Positions 34,360 to 35,569 of a DNA stretch of 35,569 bases are shown one piece after another. The stretch's first letter is position 1. Each line of letters opens with the position of its first letter. A program made the position numbers and the translations under genes. The notes below the pieces were generated by a model that saw only the letters and a list, made by a program, of their open reading frames with translations, made no database searches and was not told the DNA's origin. Source of the DNA: Rhodopirellula sp. (lineage in GTDB: Bacteria; Planctomycetota; Planctomycetia; Pirellulales; Pirellulaceae). The stretch is from positions 96,835 to 132,403 of the forward strand of contig PAAT01000165.1 in NCBI GenBank assembly GCA_002698965.1, written 5' to 3'.

Positions 34360-35568
34360 TTACAGCTTTTCGCCATTCCAACGCTGAAATGCTTCGAGGG
34401 CTGGAAATTCAGGCAACCCCAAATCATTGAACTTCTTAGCGGTTGCTTTGTTCCGATCTTCTGCTCGTTCCCAGAATTCACGAGGGTCCGATCCGGGGAA
34501 GAGGGCTTCATCCTTTTGGCTTTCGTGCTTAAAGATTGCCGTTCGTTTGGTTTGCTGATGCCCCGGGCTCAGGGGCACACTCAAATCAATCTCGTGAATT
34601 GCGTATTCATGCCAAGCACCACGATAAAGCAAAACTTCCGGAACTTTGATCATCCGTTGCTGTAGGAGTTCAATCGCACTAAAGATTGCTTCAGCACAGA
34701 CCCGATGAGTTCCATGTGGATCGGAGAGGTCACCCGCCACAAAAATCACATCCGGATCCACCGATTCCAACAGTGACACAATAATCGAGACGTCCACTTC
34801 ACCGACGGGATTCTTTTTCACGGTACCGGTTCGATAAAACGGTAAATCCAAAAAGTGAAGATGCTTTTCTTTACAACCGACTACAAATGCTCCTGCCTTA
34901 GCTTCACTCCAGCGAATAAGACCTTTGATCTTGAGTACTGCATCGCTGTCAGCATGACCTGCTTGCTTATTTTTCAGGTCATCCGCGACCCGATGTTCAA
35001 CGTCGACTGACTTCTCATTCTCGATACCAAACAGATGATTATATTCTGTGACCAAGTCCGCAAGACGCTGGGCATCCTCATCGAACACTGCAATATTACC
35101 GCTGGTCATATAAGCAATATGTGTCTCATGGCCTTCTTCGTTAAGACGAATCAACGTCCCACCCATGCTAATCACATCATCATCGGGATGAGGACTAAAG
35201 CAGATCACTTTTTGATTTGGCTTCTCCATAACCTGATCACAAATAGTTCCCTGAACCAAATTGAACACTCGGCGAGCAAGTGTATGAGAAGGGCCATGAT
35301 GTCTCAGTAACTGGTGTAGATTGTGTGTTCGGAAATCATCGTCGTCCAATTTCAACAAAGGCTTGTCTGTTTGTTCAGACAACCAGACCATTGCACGAAT
35401 CACCATGGTCTCATTCCATTCGACTCCACCTAGCGTCCAGGGAGTTTCGATCGCCTCCAACTGACTAGCCGATGCCGAATCGAGATAAACGTTCGTGTTG
35501 CCATGATCCTGAAACAAACTAACAGGCACTTTATTCGTGACCGGGCCTTCCGCCAGTGCTGTCACGAC
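34360..35568 (-). CDS. NagB-like/PIG-L deacetylase fusion, 5'-truncated by the window edge
   Basis: About 402 residues are visible and the frame is open to the window end, so the GTG at 35565 is not a start. Residues 1-30 (TALAEGPVTNKVPVSLFQDHGN..YLD) look like the end of a glucosamine-6-phosphate deaminase (NagB) domain, which would lie mostly outside. After a linker, residues about 117-300 are a PIG-L/LmbE zinc deacetylase: CFSPHPDDDVISMGGTL (H126, D129) and GDLSDPHGTHRVCAEA, with the third zinc His. Fusions of NagB-like and PIG-L domains occur in Bacteroidota and Planctomycetota, and they are thought to act on amino sugars. The full gene would be about 650 residues, by family. Confidence 0.82.
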   Translation of the reverse strand, partial: VVTALAEGPVTNKVPVSLFQDHGNTNVYLDSASASQLEAIETPWTLGGVEWNETMVIRAMVWLSEQTDKPLLKLDDDDFRTHNLHQLLRHHGPSHTLARRVFNLVQGTICDQVMEKPNQKVICFSPHPDDDVISMGGTLIRLNEEGHETHIAYMTSGNIAVFDEDAQRLADLVTEYNHLFGIENEKSVDVEHRVADDLKNKQAGHADSDAVLKIKGLIRWSEAKAGAFVVGCKEKHLHFLDLPFYRTGTVKKNPVGEVDVSIIVSLLESVDPDVIFVAGDLSDPHGTHRVCAEAIFSAIELLQQRMIKVPEVLLYRGAWHEYAIHEIDLSVPLSPGHQQTKRTAIFKHESQKDEALFPGSDPREFWERAEDRNKATAKKFNDLGLPEFPALEAFQRWNGEKL

Positions 35569-35569
35569 T

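Noticed and set aside
35563..35565. GTG as the start of the last gene
   Set aside because: The frame continues to the window edge and the first residues match the inside of a NagB-like domain.
1..35569. tRNA genes, CRISPR arrays, insertion sequences, prophage or defence genes
   Set aside because: I looked for these and found no cloverleaf, regularly spaced repeats, transposase, integrase or recognisable defence protein.

Overview
The window is about 35.6 kb of chromosome-like DNA, very probably from a marine-type member of the Planctomycetota. Several protein types typical of that phylum point this way: a DUF1571 C-terminus, leucine-rich-repeat lipoproteins, secreted DUF1080 (3-keto-disaccharide hydrolase) proteins, large secreted sulfatase and esterase fusions, and an ExbB/ExbD cluster with TPR proteins. 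Many starts lack a strong Shine-Dalgarno site and GTG starts are common. I see no rRNA, tRNA, CRISPR array, insertion sequence, integrase or phage gene. Both ends of the window cut a gene.

Layout. 1-5.6 kb: the end of a DUF1571 protein, an LRR lipoprotein, a secreted YHS-type protein translationally coupled to a FIST sensor protein, a secreted alpha/beta hydrolase, and two small secreted proteins of unknown function. 5.8-10.4 kb: a same-strand run encoding both subunits of DNA topoisomerase VI (B then A), a GNAT acetyltransferase and a class I methyltransferase. 10.4-24.9 kb: genes mostly for degradation of carbohydrates or other polymers. These are a serine beta-lactamase-like hydrolase fused to DUF1080, a stand-alone DUF1080 protein, a tandem alpha/beta hydrolase whose first domain has lost its nucleophile, a GNAT protein coupled to a sulfatase-esterase fusion, a GH71/GH99-like protein coupled to a D-2-hydroxyacid dehydrogenase, and a Gfo/Idh/MocA oxidoreductase. 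25.0-26.6 kb: the housekeeping pair def-fmt for N-formyl-methionine metabolism. 26.8-33.2 kb: a tight six-gene operon encoding a membrane-anchored VWA protein, a periplasmic TPR protein, ExbB, two ExbD proteins and a large TPR protein. 33.2-35.6 kb: proB and the 3' part of a NagB-like/PIG-L deacetylase fusion gene.

Most interesting points. (1) The VWA protein of the ExbBD operon carries a transmembrane segment that closely resembles that of TonB, including the Ser-x3-His pair needed for coupling to ExbBD. This suggests a proton-driven, TonB-like device whose periplasmic effector is a VWA domain with an intact metal site. (2) The topoisomerase VI B subunit appears to carry a second H2TH-like domain inserted in its transducer domain. 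(3) Several enzymes in the degradation region are unusual fusions: sulfatase with esterase, serine hydrolase with DUF1080, and dead with live alpha/beta hydrolase domains.
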